Assembly: GCF_024746795.1 (NCBI RefSeq) | Contig: NZ_CP080524.1 | Location: 3,760,001-3,824,000 of the forward strand | Direction of reading: 5' to 3' | DNA from: Mesorhizobium sp. AR10 | GTDB lineage: Bacteria; Pseudomonadota; Alphaproteobacteria; Rhizobiales; Rhizobiaceae | Length of the DNA stretch: 64,000 nucleotides | Shown: piece by piece, positions 32,742 to 42,447 of the stretch | Layout: the number at the start of each line of letters is the position of its first letter | Position numbering within the stretch: position 1 is the stretch's first letter | Notes under the pieces: generated by a model | What the model saw: the letters and a program-made list of their open reading frames with translations, nothing else | Told to the model about the DNA's origin: nothing | Database searches by the model: none | Translations under genes and position numbers: made by a program

Positions 32742-33613
32742 ATCCCCGCAGCCTTGGCTCGTGCCAGAAGCCGCTCTGCCAGCCGCAGATGCGGACGGTC
32801 GACCATCTTGCCGTCGATGCCGACCACGCCGGGATTTCCCGCTGCCTCGAATGCCGCAACGATCGCCAGGGAGTGTTTCACCGCTTCGGCCGAGGGCGTG
32901 AAGGCGGCGTTGATGACCGGCACCTGCGCCGGATGGATCGCCATCTTGCCGGTGAAGCCGTCGCGCTCGGCCCCGATGCATTCCGCTTCGAAGGCGGCCA
33001 TGTCGCGAAAATTTGGGAAAACCGTGTCAATCGCCGCGACTTCGGCCGCACCTGCGGCGAGGATGGTCATGGTGCGGGCAAAGCGAAACACATCGGTGTA
33101 GCGGCCGTTCTCGTCGCGCGCCGTGCGTGCGCCGATCGCCGCCGACAGGTCTTCCGCACCCCAGGTGAGGCCGACAAGCCGCGCGCTTGCCTTGGCGTAG
33201 CTCGCAGCCGTAAGCACGCCGGCGGCAGTTTCGGTGATGATCGGCAGGATTTTTATGACGCCGTCCGGCAAGCCGTTTTCGGCTTCGTGCACCCTGAGCT
33301 TTGCCGAAAGCTGCTGGACATCCTGGCCGCTGTTCGACTTCGGCAGCATGACGCCATCGGGTTTTGCCGGAACCAGTGCGGCCAGATCCTCGTCGGTCAA
33401 TCCGGTCGAGAGATCGTTGATCCGCACATAGACCTTGGACTTCGTCCGATGTCTCTGATCGGCGATGAAGCGCGCCGCGACGTTGCGTGCCAGCGACTTG
33501 TTCTGCGGCGCAACGGAATCCTCAAGGTCGACGATGACCGCGTCGGCACCGGCGCCAAAACCCTTTTCCAGCTTCTTTTCCGAATCGCCGGGAACAAAGA
33601 GCAGCGAACGCAT
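32738..33613 (-). CDS. HpcH/HpaI aldolase / citrate lyase beta-like (CitE) protein
   Basis: The 291-residue protein belongs to the CoA-ester lyase group around CitE, malyl-CoA and citramalyl-CoA lyases: 'RSLLFVPGDSEKKL', 'GADAVIVDLEDSVAP', 'VRINDLSTGLTDEDL', 'PKSNS', and 'EDLSAAIGARTARDE'. It cleaves or forms a C-C bond of a 3-hydroxyacyl-CoA ester using Mg; the actual substrate is open. It lies 3 bases after the MaoC-type gene, so the pair probably handles one CoA pathway (for example mesaconyl/citramalyl-CoA or a dicarboxylate). Confidence 0.85.
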   Translation of the reverse strand: MRSLLFVPGDSEKKLEKGFGAGADAVIVDLEDSVAPQNKSLARNVAARFIADQRHRTKSKVYVRINDLSTGLTDEDLAALVPAKPDGVMLPKSNSGQDVQQLSAKLRVHEAENGLPDGVIKILPIITETAAGVLTAASYAKASARLVGLTWGAEDLSAAIGARTARDENGRYTDVFRFARTMTILAAGAAEVAAIDTVFPNFRDMAAFEAECIGAERDGFTGKMAIHPAQVPVINAAFTPSAEAVKHSLAIVAAFEAAGNPGVVGIDGKMVDRPHLRLAERLLARAKAAGI

Positions 33614-33616
33614 GAA

Positions 33617-34069
33617 CTAGATTGCCTTCTTCAGCATCATCGCCTGCCTAAGGCATTTGGCGACGAGGTCGCCGTTCTGGTTGTAGGCGCGGTGTTCGAA
33701 CTCGACGATGCCGCGGTCCGGCTTTGATTTCGAATCGCGCACCGAGATCACCGTGGTTTCGACACGGATGGTGTCGCCGTGGAAAACCGGGTGCGGAAAC
33801 ACCGTCTCCTTCATGCCGAGATTGGCGACGGTGGTGCCGACGGTGATGTCGTTCACCGAAATGCCGATCATCAGGCCCAGCGTGAACAGCGAATTGACCA
33901 GCGGCTTGCCCCATTCGCTCTTGGCGGCGAAGTCGAAATCGATGTGCAGCGGCTGCGGGTTCAGCGTCATCACCGAAAACAGCATGTTGTCGCTTTCGGT
34001 GACGGTTTTGCGCAATGTGTGCTTGAAGACATGGCCGACGACGAACTCTTCGAGATAAAGCCCGGCCAT
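33617..34069 (-). CDS. MaoC-family (R)-hydratase-like protein
   Basis: The 150-residue hot-dog-fold protein has the MaoC pattern: 'RKTVTESDNMLFSVMTLNPQPLHIDFDFA' (hydratase Asp/Asn-His pair), 'LVNSLFTLGLMIGISVNDITVGT', and 'HPVFHGDTIRVETTVISV'. MaoC enzymes hydrate enoyl- or mesaconyl-CoA. Together with the adjacent CitE-like lyase it forms a two-gene operon. The exact substrate is inferred only from these family ties. Confidence 0.87.
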   Translation of the reverse strand: MAGLYLEEFVVGHVFKHTLRKTVTESDNMLFSVMTLNPQPLHIDFDFAAKSEWGKPLVNSLFTLGLMIGISVNDITVGTTVANLGMKETVFPHPVFHGDTIRVETTVISVRDSKSKPDRGIVEFEHRAYNQNGDLVAKCLRQAMMLKKAI

Positions 34070-34222
34070 GATCGATCTCTCCTCAGCTGCTTACGGGTTG
34101 ATAGGCGCTGCCTATTCCGCTCGCAAGCCAGTTAATAAACATGGTGAACGCTTCGTAAACCATTTCTGCCTAGGGTCTCTACGGGGCCAGAACGGACTTG
34201 GGCTAGGGGCATAGCGGACGGC

Positions 34223-35344
34223 ATGGTTGTTTCGCATTTCCTGAAATGGATCTACACGGCAAGGGTTTCGGAGCGTGCCGCGGCAGCGAGCGCGTTGGCC
34301 CGCGCCTACATCAACGCCGACCTGCCTTTCGAGGACCGCTGTGCAGCGGAAGCGGCACTGACGCTGCTGCTTGACGACGCCTCGTCGAAGGTGAGGCTGG
34401 CGATGGCCGAAGCGCTGTCGATGAGCCATCACGCGCCGCTGCAGATCATCAGCGCGCTGGCCGCCGACCAGCCGGAAGTGGCTGCTCTGGTGCTGGCGCG
34501 GTCGCCACTGATCACCGATGCCGACCTGATCGACCGCGTCGCCGGCAGCCAGAAGGCGACGCAGAAGCTGATCGCCGACCGGCCGGTCGTTTCGATGTCC
34601 GTTGCGGCGGCCATCGCCGAAATCGGTGAACCGGAAGCCTGCGCCACGCTTCTGACCAACAGCGGCGCCGACATCGCCTCGCTCAGCTTTCGCCGCATGG
34701 CCGAACGGCATGGTCATCTGCCTCAGGTCCGCGAGGCGCTGATATCAGACGCCCGCCTGCCGGCCGATTGCCGGCACATGCTGCTGATAAAACTTGGAGA
34801 AACACTCAAAACCTCGCCGCTGGTGATGGCGCTGATGGGCGCAGCCAGGGCCGAGCGCGTCATGCGCGACGCTTGCATCAAGGCTTCGGTGACGCTGATC
34901 GAAGGCACACGGCCGGAAGAACATGCCGCTCTCATCGAGCACCTGCGCCTGCGTGGCGATCTCACCGCAAGCTTTGTCATTCGCACCATCGCGCATGGCA
35001 AGGTCGACTTCTTCGGCTCGGCGCTGGTCGCGCTCAGCCAGCAATCCGAACAGCGGGTGAGGGCGCTGCTGGCCGGCGGGCACGACGTGGCGCTGCAGGC
35101 ACTGTTCCGCAGCGCTGGCCTTGCCGCCGCCACCCATGCCGTCATCCTGCGTGCCCTGAAGATCTGGCGCGAGGTTGCCAATGGCAAGCGCGTCGCCGGC
35201 GTCCAGGAAGTCAGCTGGCTGATGCTGAAGGAGCTCGGCGGGCAATCCGCGGAAGGCGATCTTGCCGGGCTGGTCAAGTCGATCCATCTCGACGCGCTGC
35301 GCGAGAATGCGCGCGGACACGCGCTGGCGATTGCGGCCGCTTAA
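34223..35344 (+). CDS. DUF2336 domain-containing protein
   Basis: The 373-residue protein has the DUF2336 layout of alphaproteobacteria: a helical repeat region with 'LTLLLDDASSKVRLAMAEALSMSHHAPLQIISALAADQPEVAALVLARSPLITDADLIDRVA', reminiscent of HEAT-type repeats. The function is unknown. There is no signal or membrane segment. Its stop TAA and the stop of the opposite FUSC gene share TTAA at 35341-35344. Confidence 0.82.
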   Translation: MVVSHFLKWIYTARVSERAAAASALARAYINADLPFEDRCAAEAALTLLLDDASSKVRLAMAEALSMSHHAPLQIISALAADQPEVAALVLARSPLITDADLIDRVAGSQKATQKLIADRPVVSMSVAAAIAEIGEPEACATLLTNSGADIASLSFRRMAERHGHLPQVREALISDARLPADCRHMLLIKLGETLKTSPLVMALMGAARAERVMRDACIKASVTLIEGTRPEEHAALIEHLRLRGDLTASFVIRTIAHGKVDFFGSALVALSQQSEQRVRALLAGGHDVALQALFRSAGLAAATHAVILRALKIWREVANGKRVAGVQEVSWLMLKELGGQSAEGDLAGLVKSIHLDALRENARGHALAIAAA

Positions 35345-37400
35345 TCCCTTGCGAAAAAATCGGGGAAATCTTCCATCGCCGCGGCGATGATGCGCAGCGA
35401 GGCTGCGATCTGCAGCATGTCCGCGGCGTCGCTGCGATCGGTGATGATAGCCGCATACTGCCTCGCGACAGCGACGGTCGCGGTTTGCGGCTCGCCGGGT
35501 CGGTGGAAAAGTAGTTCGCGCGCCAGTCCACGCAGGAAGTTGGTGATCGAAAGCGCTGTCTCGGGCGGGGTCGCCGCATTTTGCTGCGCGCCGCGCAGCC
35601 GCAGGATTTCAAGGCCGACGGTGACGGCAGCGATGCTGCCGTCCAGAATGGCGTCGCCCTTCTTGCCGACGCGCTGCATGAGCGGCATCAGCTGGTTGAC
35701 CCGGTCATAGGCCAGGCTCTCGAAGGCCGAGCGTCGGGGCATGCGCTCATGCAGGCACAGCCGCGCCAGATTTTCGCGCATGGCTTGCACGATGCGGTTG
35801 ATGGTGACCCAGGGATCGGCGGGCAGCACGACGACGAAGACGCCGGTGGCCAGCAGGATACCGACCAGGATCGATGCCGACTCGGCGAAGAACGGCCAGG
35901 GGGCATAGGTCATCGCCTGATGCGGGCTCAGGAACGCGAGGAAATTGATGGCGAAGGCGGTCGCGACGCCGACATAGCGTGGATTGGCCATCGCCAATGC
36001 AGCCGGTACCATGATCGGCACGACGAAGAGCGTGAACCAGCCGAAGCCGGGCAGGGCGGGAAGGGCGACCTGACCGACGAGGAACGCAAAGGGCAGGGCC
36101 AGCAATGTTCCCTTGAAGAAGCCCAGGCCGCCTGGACAGGGTCGGGGCGAGCGGCGAACAGGCTGGAGACAACGGCGACCAGAATGACTGTGCCCGCCGC
36201 CTCGGACCATTTCGTCGTCAGCCAGAAGGCGGCGACCAGCAGCGTGGCCAGTGCGGCACGCACCGCGTTGCGCCAGGCCGCATGGTAGTCGCGGTGGGCG
36301 ACCAGCGCCGGCTGCTGCCGGTTACGGGTGGGGCGGGTGACGGGAGAGCGCAGCGCATCCAGGCCTCGCAGCACTTGCTTCAAGGCCTCAGCGAAATCGG
36401 CGGCAATGGTGAGGCGAGTGACGGTGCCAAGCCTGTCGTCGCCTTGCACTGTCGACAGGTCAGGCGTCTGCCGCGCCTTGGCGGCGATCGCGTCGAGCCG
36501 CGCCACCCAAGGTGTCGTGTCATCCAGCGCGCCCGGTTTGACCGCGAGTTCGCCGACAAAAGCCTGCAACTCGGTGCGCACGGGAATGAGCGCCGCATTC
36601 TTCGGTGCGGCATGGGCGTGTAGCGCCCTTGCAGCCGACAGCGCCGACAAAAGCTGACCGATGGTGCGCCTTACTGGATAGGCGCGCGTCGCGAAGCTTG
36701 GCGCTTCCAGCCTCGCATAGGTGCGCATCTCGCCGAGTGTCTGGGCGTCAACGATCAGTTTTCGGTGCTGGTCGGCAAGCATTGTCGCATCGCCGCTGGA
36801 GAAGGCGCCGCCGGCATAGGCGGCAAGGTCGAGAATGCTGCGCTTCAGCCTGGCGATAATGGCGTCGGCTGCCAGTTTCGGCAGGATCAGACGGCTGGTC
36901 AGGCCGGCGCAGACGATACCGAGCACGATTTCCGCACAGCGCGCGACGGCAAGATCGACGACGAGATGCGGCTGTCCGAACGCCGGAAGACCGATGATCA
37001 TCGCGGTATAGCCGGCAAGGGCTGCGCCATAGGCTTCCGGGTTGCGCAGCAGCGACGAGACAAGCGTGCAGAGGCCGATCCAGACCGCCAGCGCGGTGAC
37101 GAGAAGCCAGGGGCCGGTGCCGAAGACAGTGGTGATGCCGATCGCCGCCAGCCCGCCCGCCAGCGTGCCGAGCAGCCGGTAAATGCCTTTCGCCAGCACC
37201 ATGCCGGCGACCGGCTGGGCGACGATGAACACGGTCATCATCGCCCATTGCGGGTGGTCGAGCTTGAGGGCGTAGGCGGCCAGAAGCGCGATCAGCCCAG
37301 CTGAGACGGTCCGAAGAGCGAAAATCCAGTCCGAGCGCGTCGGTCGTGTCAGGCCAGCGGCTCTCGTGCCGATATACTCGTTCAGCCGCGCCCAGGTCAC
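35341..37400 (-). pseudogene. FUSC-family transporter with a one-base frameshift
   Basis: The gene starts at GTG 37400 and encodes an aromatic-acid-exporter-like FUSC protein: an N-terminal membrane domain (from 'LRTVSAGLIALLAAYALKL') and a long soluble middle. The frame then breaks after 'ARPDPVQAAW' near 36121. In the next frame it resumes with 'GFFKGTLLALPFAFLVGQVALPALPGFGWF' and the second membrane domain, to TAA at 35341. Inserting one base after TGGGC on the coding strand joins both parts to about 685 residues. Real mutation and base-call error are both possible. It is 40 bases downstream of parE. Confidence 0.8.
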
Positions 37401-37440
37401 ATGCTCGTCTCCTAGAACGGCAAACTAGAATAGCGGGCGT

Positions 37441-39495
37441 TCAGATATCCAGCACTTCCGTCTCGGCGAATTCGGCGCGTTCCTGGATGAAGCGGAAGCG
37501 GGCTTCGGGTTTGGTGCCCATCAGTGCGTCGACCGCATCCTTGGTCGCGGCCTCGGCATCGATGACATCAATCCGGAGCAGCGTGCGCTTCTTCGGATCC
37601 ATGGTGGTTTCCTTGAGCTGCGCGGCCATCATCTCGCCCAGACCCTTGAAGCGGCCGATTTCGACCTTGCCGCGCCCGGTGAACTCGGTGCGCAGCAGTT
37701 CGTCCTTGTGGCCATCGTCGCGGGCATAGGCGACCTTGCCGCCTTGCCGGATCGAGTAGAGCGGCGGCACCGCCAGATAGAGATGGCCGCCACGAACCAG
37801 GGCCGGCATTTCCTGGTAGAAGAAGGTGATCAGCAGCGACGCGATGTGGGCGCCGTCGACGTCGGCATCGGTCATGATGATGACCCGGTCGTAGCGCAAA
37901 TCCTCGTCGCGGTACTTCGATCGCGTGCCGCAGCCGAGCGCCTGGATCAGGTCCGAGATCTGCTGATTGCCGGCCAGCTTGTCGTTGCCGGCGCTGGCGA
38001 CGTTGAGGATTTTTCCGCGCAGCGGCAGCACCGCCTGGCTGGCGCGGTCGCGCGCCTGCTTTGCCGAGCCACCGGCCGAATCGCCTTCGACGATGAACAG
38101 TTCAGCACCAGCCGCGGCGTTCTGCGTGCAGTCGGCGAGCTTGCCGGGCAGCCGCAATTTGCGCACCGCGCTCTTGCGCGACACTTCCTTTTCCTGGCGC
38201 CGGCGCACCCGCTCGTCGGCGCGTGCGATCACCCATTCGAGCAGTTTCGAGGCTTCCTGCGGATTGTCGGCCAGCCAATGGTCGAACGGGTCGCGGATGG
38301 CGGTCTCGACGATGCGGATCGCCTCTATCGTCGCCAGCCTGTCCTTGGTCTGGCCGACGAATTCCGGCTCGCGGATGAACACCGACAGCATGCCGGCGGC
38401 CGAGATCATCACGTCTTCCGAGGTGACGATCGAGGCGCGCTTGTTGCCGACCAGGTCGGCATAGGCGCGCAAGCCCCGAGTCAGCACATTGCGGAAGCCG
38501 GCCTCGTGCGTGCCGCCTTCGGCGGTCGGAATGGTGTTGCAATAGGAATTGATGAACCCGTCGCCGCCGAACCAGGTCACCGCCCATTCGAGCGAGCCAT
38601 GGCCGCCCTGCTTGTCGCTTTTGCCGGCAAACATTTCGCGGGTGACCTGGAACTCGTCACCGAGCGAGGCCTTCAGATAGTCCTTGAGGCCGCCTGGAAA
38701 ATGGAACTCGGCCTTGGCCGGCGTCGTGTCCTTTTCCTTGATCAGCGACGGATCGCAGGTCCAGCGGATCTCGACGCCGCCGAACAGATAGGCTTTCGAG
38801 CGCGTCATGCGATAGAGCCGTGCCGGCTCGAATGCCGCACCCTTGCCGAAAATCTGCTCGTCGGGATGGAAGCGGATTTTTGTGCCGCGCCGGTTGTGCA
38901 CTTCGCCGAGCTGCTCCAGGCCGGTCACCGGAACGCCGCGCGAAAATCTTTGCCGGTAAAGTTGCCGCCCCCGCGCGACTTCGACCTCGAGGTGGTCCGA
39001 CAGTGCGTTGACGACGGAGACGCCGACGCCGTGCAGACCGCCGGAAGTTTCATAGACCTTGGAGTCGAACTTGCCGCCCGAATGCAGCGTCGTCATGATG
39101 ACTTCGAGCGCCGGCTTCTTGAATTTCGGGTGCGGATCGACCGGAATGCCGCGGCCATTGTCGGTGACCGACAGATATCCGTCGGCGGAAAGCTCGACAT
39201 CGATGAAGGTCGCGTGGCCGGCGACCGCCTCGTCCATCGAATTGTCGATGACCTCGGCGAACAGATGGTGCATCGCCTTGTCGTCGGTGCCGCCGATATA
39301 CATGCCGGGCCGGCGCCGCACCGGCTCAAGCCCTTCCAGCACCTCGATGTCGGCCGCGCTGTAGCCCTCGCTGCCGTCGCGCGTTGCTGCCGGACGCTTC
39401 GCTGCCTGCACCAACGGGTCTGCCGGGCGCGGCGTTGCGCGAGCCGGTTGCGGCTGCTTGTCCAGATTGCCGAAAAGATCGTTGTTGTCGTCCAT
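37441..39495 (-). CDS. parE: DNA topoisomerase IV subunit B
   Basis: ParE is the ATPase half of topoisomerase IV, which decatenates sister chromosomes. From ATG 39495 the protein has 684 residues. The GHKL ATP site (EVIDNSMDEAVAG, DNGRGIPV, GGLHGVG.SVVNALSD) and the toprim domain (EGDSAGGSAKQARDR, 'DADVDGAHI') are intact. The N-terminus (1-40) is a variable Pro/Gln-rich leader. A GTG at 39525 is a less likely start. The gene is divergent from the Tad pilus operon and probably cotranscribed with the broken FUSC gene. Confidence 0.96.
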   Translation of the reverse strand: MDDNNDLFGNLDKQPQPARATPRPADPLVQAAKRPAATRDGSEGYSAADIEVLEGLEPVRRRPGMYIGGTDDKAMHHLFAEVIDNSMDEAVAGHATFIDVELSADGYLSVTDNGRGIPVDPHPKFKKPALEVIMTTLHSGGKFDSKVYETSGGLHGVGVSVVNALSDHLEVEVARGRQLYRQRFSRGVPVTGLEQLGEVHNRRGTKIRFHPDEQIFGKGAAFEPARLYRMTRSKAYLFGGVEIRWTCDPSLIKEKDTTPAKAEFHFPGGLKDYLKASLGDEFQVTREMFAGKSDKQGGHGSLEWAVTWFGGDGFINSYCNTIPTAEGGTHEAGFRNVLTRGLRAYADLVGNKRASIVTSEDVMISAAGMLSVFIREPEFVGQTKDRLATIEAIRIVETAIRDPFDHWLADNPQEASKLLEWVIARADERVRRRQEKEVSRKSAVRKLRLPGKLADCTQNAAAGAELFIVEGDSAGGSAKQARDRASQAVLPLRGKILNVASAGNDKLAGNQQISDLIQALGCGTRSKYRDEDLRYDRVIIMTDADVDGAHIASLLITFFYQEMPALVRGGHLYLAVPPLYSIRQGGKVAYARDDGHKDELLRTEFTGRGKVEIGRFKGLGEMMAAQLKETTMDPKKRTLLRIDVIDAEAATKDAVDALMGTKPEARFRFIQERAEFAETEVLDI

Positions 39496-39729
39496 GCCTG
39501 GCTGGATTCCGATGCTGCGAATCACTCTCCGATACTGCCACGCTTTTGAGGCGCAAGCGACGGAGGTTCCCGTTACGTTCGAGGGATTTGCCCTCTTACC
39601 CTAAAACCATTCGATAACCAAGCCGGCGGAAATAGGTCGAACGCAGCCGGCCACGATTCCTGAATCTTTAACAATGCTGCCTAGCGTGGGTCCAACAAAA
39701 GAAAAGACCACAGGTGCAGGGGTTTCGGT

Positions 39730-40653
39730 GTGAGGGGCAAGGCCATAACCATGATCGGCATCGCTGCCGTTTTCGGGGCGATCTCGATTTTTGCCGCGGA
39801 CTTCTGGGTGAAGAGCCAGGCGAAGGCCAACGTCGAAGAGAAAACGGCGTCGATCTCGGTACCCGAGGCACCCAAGGTCGAGTTCAAGACCATTGTGGTG
39901 GCGAACGCGCCGCTGCGTTACGGCATGGAACTCGACCGGGCGCAGCTCATCGAAATCCCGTGGTCGCAGGATTCCGTGCCGCAAGGGGCGTTCACCACCG
40001 TTGATGCGTTGCTTGCCGACGGCAACCGCGTGGTGCTGTCGCCGATCGAGGTCAACGAACCGGTGCTGCTCTCCAAACTGTCCGGGCCGAATGGCCGCGC
40101 GACGCTTTCCAACATGCTGTCTCCCGGAATGCGGGCGGTGACCATTCGCACCGACGAGATCGCCGGTGTCGGCGGTTTCGTGACGACGGGCGACCGGGTC
40201 GACGTCGTGCTGACGCGTGACGCGGGCGAAATCCAGGAAGTGGCCAAGAACGCGCAGGGTGCTGCCGGTTCGACCATCACATCCGAAATCGTCGTCGCCG
40301 ACGCCAAGGTGCTGAGTGTCGGCCAGGGCGCCGACGAGCGCCAGACCGAACCGCAGATCGCCAATTCCGTGACCATCGAGGTGACGACCGACGGCGCGCA
40401 GAAAGTGGCGCTGGCCCGCACCGTTGGCACCTTGTCCTTGTCGCTTCGGTCTTCCAGCGAAGGCGGCGACGGTAAGGACGGCGTCACCACCATTTCATCC
40501 TTCGGCGGATCGGTCGCATCCAGCACGGCCGCGGCCGGCTCGCTGTTCGACGCTGTGACGAAGGAGCCGGAGAAGCCGAAGTTCAAGACGATCATCGTGA
40601 CGCGCGGCACGCAGGCCGAGGAATACCAGGTTCCTTCGCGGGACCAGAAATAG
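39730..40653 (+). CDS. cpaB: Flp pilus assembly protein CpaB
   Basis: CpaB (RcpC) is a periplasmic component of the Tad/Flp pilus secretin complex. The 307-residue protein has an N-terminal membrane anchor 'AITMIGIAAVFGAISIFAADFW' and a SAF-type domain near residues 55-120 (VVANAPLRYGMELDRAQLIEIPWSQDSVPQGAF), then 'MRAVTIRTDEIAGVGGFVTTGDRVDVVLT', the RcpC signature. The start is GTG at 39730; ATG 39751 is an alternative. It is the first gene of the operon. No pilin gene lies between it and parE. Confidence 0.93.
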   Translation: MRGKAITMIGIAAVFGAISIFAADFWVKSQAKANVEEKTASISVPEAPKVEFKTIVVANAPLRYGMELDRAQLIEIPWSQDSVPQGAFTTVDALLADGNRVVLSPIEVNEPVLLSKLSGPNGRATLSNMLSPGMRAVTIRTDEIAGVGGFVTTGDRVDVVLTRDAGEIQEVAKNAQGAAGSTITSEIVVADAKVLSVGQGADERQTEPQIANSVTIEVTTDGAQKVALARTVGTLSLSLRSSSEGGDGKDGVTTISSFGGSVASSTAAAGSLFDAVTKEPEKPKFKTIIVTRGTQAEEYQVPSRDQK

Positions 40654-40685
40654 CAGCCAGTGGGGACTGGGCGAGGGACGGGACA

Positions 40686-42131
40686 ATGTTGGGGCTGAAC
40701 ACATATAGGATGACGGGACGGCTGCGCCTTGTGCGGGCCTTGGCAATGGCAGCTTCGCTGGCCGCGGTCGGGATGCTCGGCTTTGGCGCGCCGGCGAAGG
40801 CGGGCAATGACATCGTCTATGTCTCGTCGACCAAGAATGCGTCGATCAAGGTTGCCAAGGGCAAGCCGAAGACGATCATGACCAGCGCTGCCTTCTACCA
40901 GATCGTCATCGGCGATCCGGAGATCGCCAACGTCAATCCGCTGACCGACAAGTCCTTCTATGTGCTCGGCAACAATCTCGGCACCACAGGCATCGCGTTG
41001 TTCGACGAGAACAAGCAGCTTGTCGGCACCGTCGACATAGAGGTGACCCTTGACACCGACCAACTGGCCAGCACCATTCGCGCCAGCGTGCCGGACGCCA
41101 ACATCAAGGTTGGGTCCGCCAACGGTCGCGTCGTGCTGTCGGGCGAGGCGGATGACGCGGTCGCCGCCGAAAAGGCGAACAAGATCGCGACGCGCTTTTC
41201 CGGCAACGAGGAGGTGATCAACTCGGTCAACATCTCGTCGTCGCAGCAGGTTCAGCTCAATGTCCGCTTTGTCGAGATCAACCGCCAGGCCGGGCAGGAC
41301 CTCGGCGCGAAATACAGCGCCAATTTCGCCTACGGCATCGGCGGACGGGATATCACGATCGACCCTGGCACGGTGCCGGGGGCGGGAACAGGCGAGATCA
41401 TCGGCAAGCTACTGTCGAATGGCGTTTCGATCGACATCGCCATCAAGGCGCTGGAAGAACGTGGCCTTGCCCGGCGGCTGGCTGAGCCGAACCTGATCGC
41501 CCGCTCGGGCCAAACGGCGAGCTTTCTCGCCGGGGGCGAGTTCCCGATCCCGGTCTCCGAGGACAACGGCAAGATCTCGGTCACCTACAAGAAATATGGC
41601 GTCAGCCTGGATTTCACGCCGACCGTGCTCAAGGACGGGCTGGTCAGCCTGGACATCGCACCGGAAGTGTCCTCGATCGACGCATCGGCATCCTACAACA
41701 TCGGCAACATCTCGGTGCCAGGTTTCATCGTGCGCCGCGCCAGGACGTCGGTCGACTTGAAGAACGGCCAGAGCTTCATGATCGCCGGCCTGCTGCAGTC
41801 CCAAAACGACATCACCACGTCGCGCATTCCTGGTCTCGGCAAGATGCCAGTGCTTGGCCCGCTGTTTTCCTCGAAATCCTATCAGCGGCGCGAAACCGAC
41901 CTGGTGATCATCGTCACGCCCTATCTGGTCAAGCCGGTAGACCCGTCGAAAAAGCTCGTCGAGCCGACCGACGGCACGCAGCCGGCCAGCAATGTCGACT
42001 ACTTTCTCAACAACACCGAGGAAGTGAAGGCGTCCGACGCCAACCGGGCGCTGGCATTGGCCGACGGCCGCGTTGCGCAGCCGGCCGCGGTGACCACGGC
42101 CGGGCATTTCCTCGACCTGCCGAAGGATTGA
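40686..42131 (+). CDS. cpaC: Tad pilus secretin CpaC (RcpA)
   Basis: CpaC forms the outer-membrane pore of the Flp pilus. The 481-residue protein has a signal peptide (MAASLAAVGMLGFGAPAKA region, after a basic N-terminus), a pilus-type N-domain 'SSTKNASIKVAKGKPKTI', a BON-like domain around residues 125-180, and the secretin core 'LNVRFVEINRQAGQDLGAKYS' to 'GGEFPIPV' and 'FIVRRARTSVDLKNGQSFMIAGLLQSQ'. The tail (res 430-481) is disordered. It lies 32 bases after cpaB. Confidence 0.94.
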   Translation: MLGLNTYRMTGRLRLVRALAMAASLAAVGMLGFGAPAKAGNDIVYVSSTKNASIKVAKGKPKTIMTSAAFYQIVIGDPEIANVNPLTDKSFYVLGNNLGTTGIALFDENKQLVGTVDIEVTLDTDQLASTIRASVPDANIKVGSANGRVVLSGEADDAVAAEKANKIATRFSGNEEVINSVNISSSQQVQLNVRFVEINRQAGQDLGAKYSANFAYGIGGRDITIDPGTVPGAGTGEIIGKLLSNGVSIDIAIKALEERGLARRLAEPNLIARSGQTASFLAGGEFPIPVSEDNGKISVTYKKYGVSLDFTPTVLKDGLVSLDIAPEVSSIDASASYNIGNISVPGFIVRRARTSVDLKNGQSFMIAGLLQSQNDITTSRIPGLGKMPVLGPLFSSKSYQRRETDLVIIVTPYLVKPVDPSKKLVEPTDGTQPASNVDYFLNNTEEVKASDANRALALADGRVAQPAAVTTAGHFLDLPKD

Positions 42132-42135
42132 AGCC

Positions 42136-42399
42136 ATGCGTCTGGTTGCGGGACTGTGCATCACCCTGTTGGCTGCCGGCTTCTCCAGCGGCTGCACCAG
42201 TGACGACTATGTGCGCAGCGAAGGGGTGACGATGGCTGCAGGCAACGCGCAGGCCTCCAATACCGTCATGCAGATGGTCGATCCGTGGAAATACGGCGTC
42301 CAGAACACCAGGCTTCTGGTTCCGGCCCAACGCAGCACTTCCGCGGCAGCCGACCACGCGACCAGCGCCCAGGCTGCACCGTCGACGACAACCGACTGA
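42136..42399 (+). CDS. Small Tad-operon lipoprotein (CpaD position)
   Basis: The 87-residue protein has a short lipoprotein signal 'MRLVAGLCITLLAAGFSSGC' (Cys20) and then 'SEGVTMAAGNAQASNTVMQMVDPWKYGVQNTRLLVPAQ', followed by an Ala/Ser/Thr-rich tail. The 'EGVT..AGNA..ANT..Q..DPW' piece resembles the C-terminal end of CpaD, the outer-membrane lipoprotein that stands between cpaC and cpaE in Caulobacter, but the rest of CpaD is missing. It sits exactly in that place and 4 bases after cpaC, so it probably serves the same secretin. Confidence 0.7.
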   Translation: MRLVAGLCITLLAAGFSSGCTSDDYVRSEGVTMAAGNAQASNTVMQMVDPWKYGVQNTRLLVPAQRSTSAAADHATSAQAAPSTTTD

Positions 42400-42447
42400 C
42401 TATTTGGCGACTGATTATTTGGCGACTGACGTGACAGGCTGACAACA

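Noticed and set aside
37708..39549. Long + strand frame across parE
   Set aside because: It is the antisense shadow of parE, with no domain and no ribosome-binding site.
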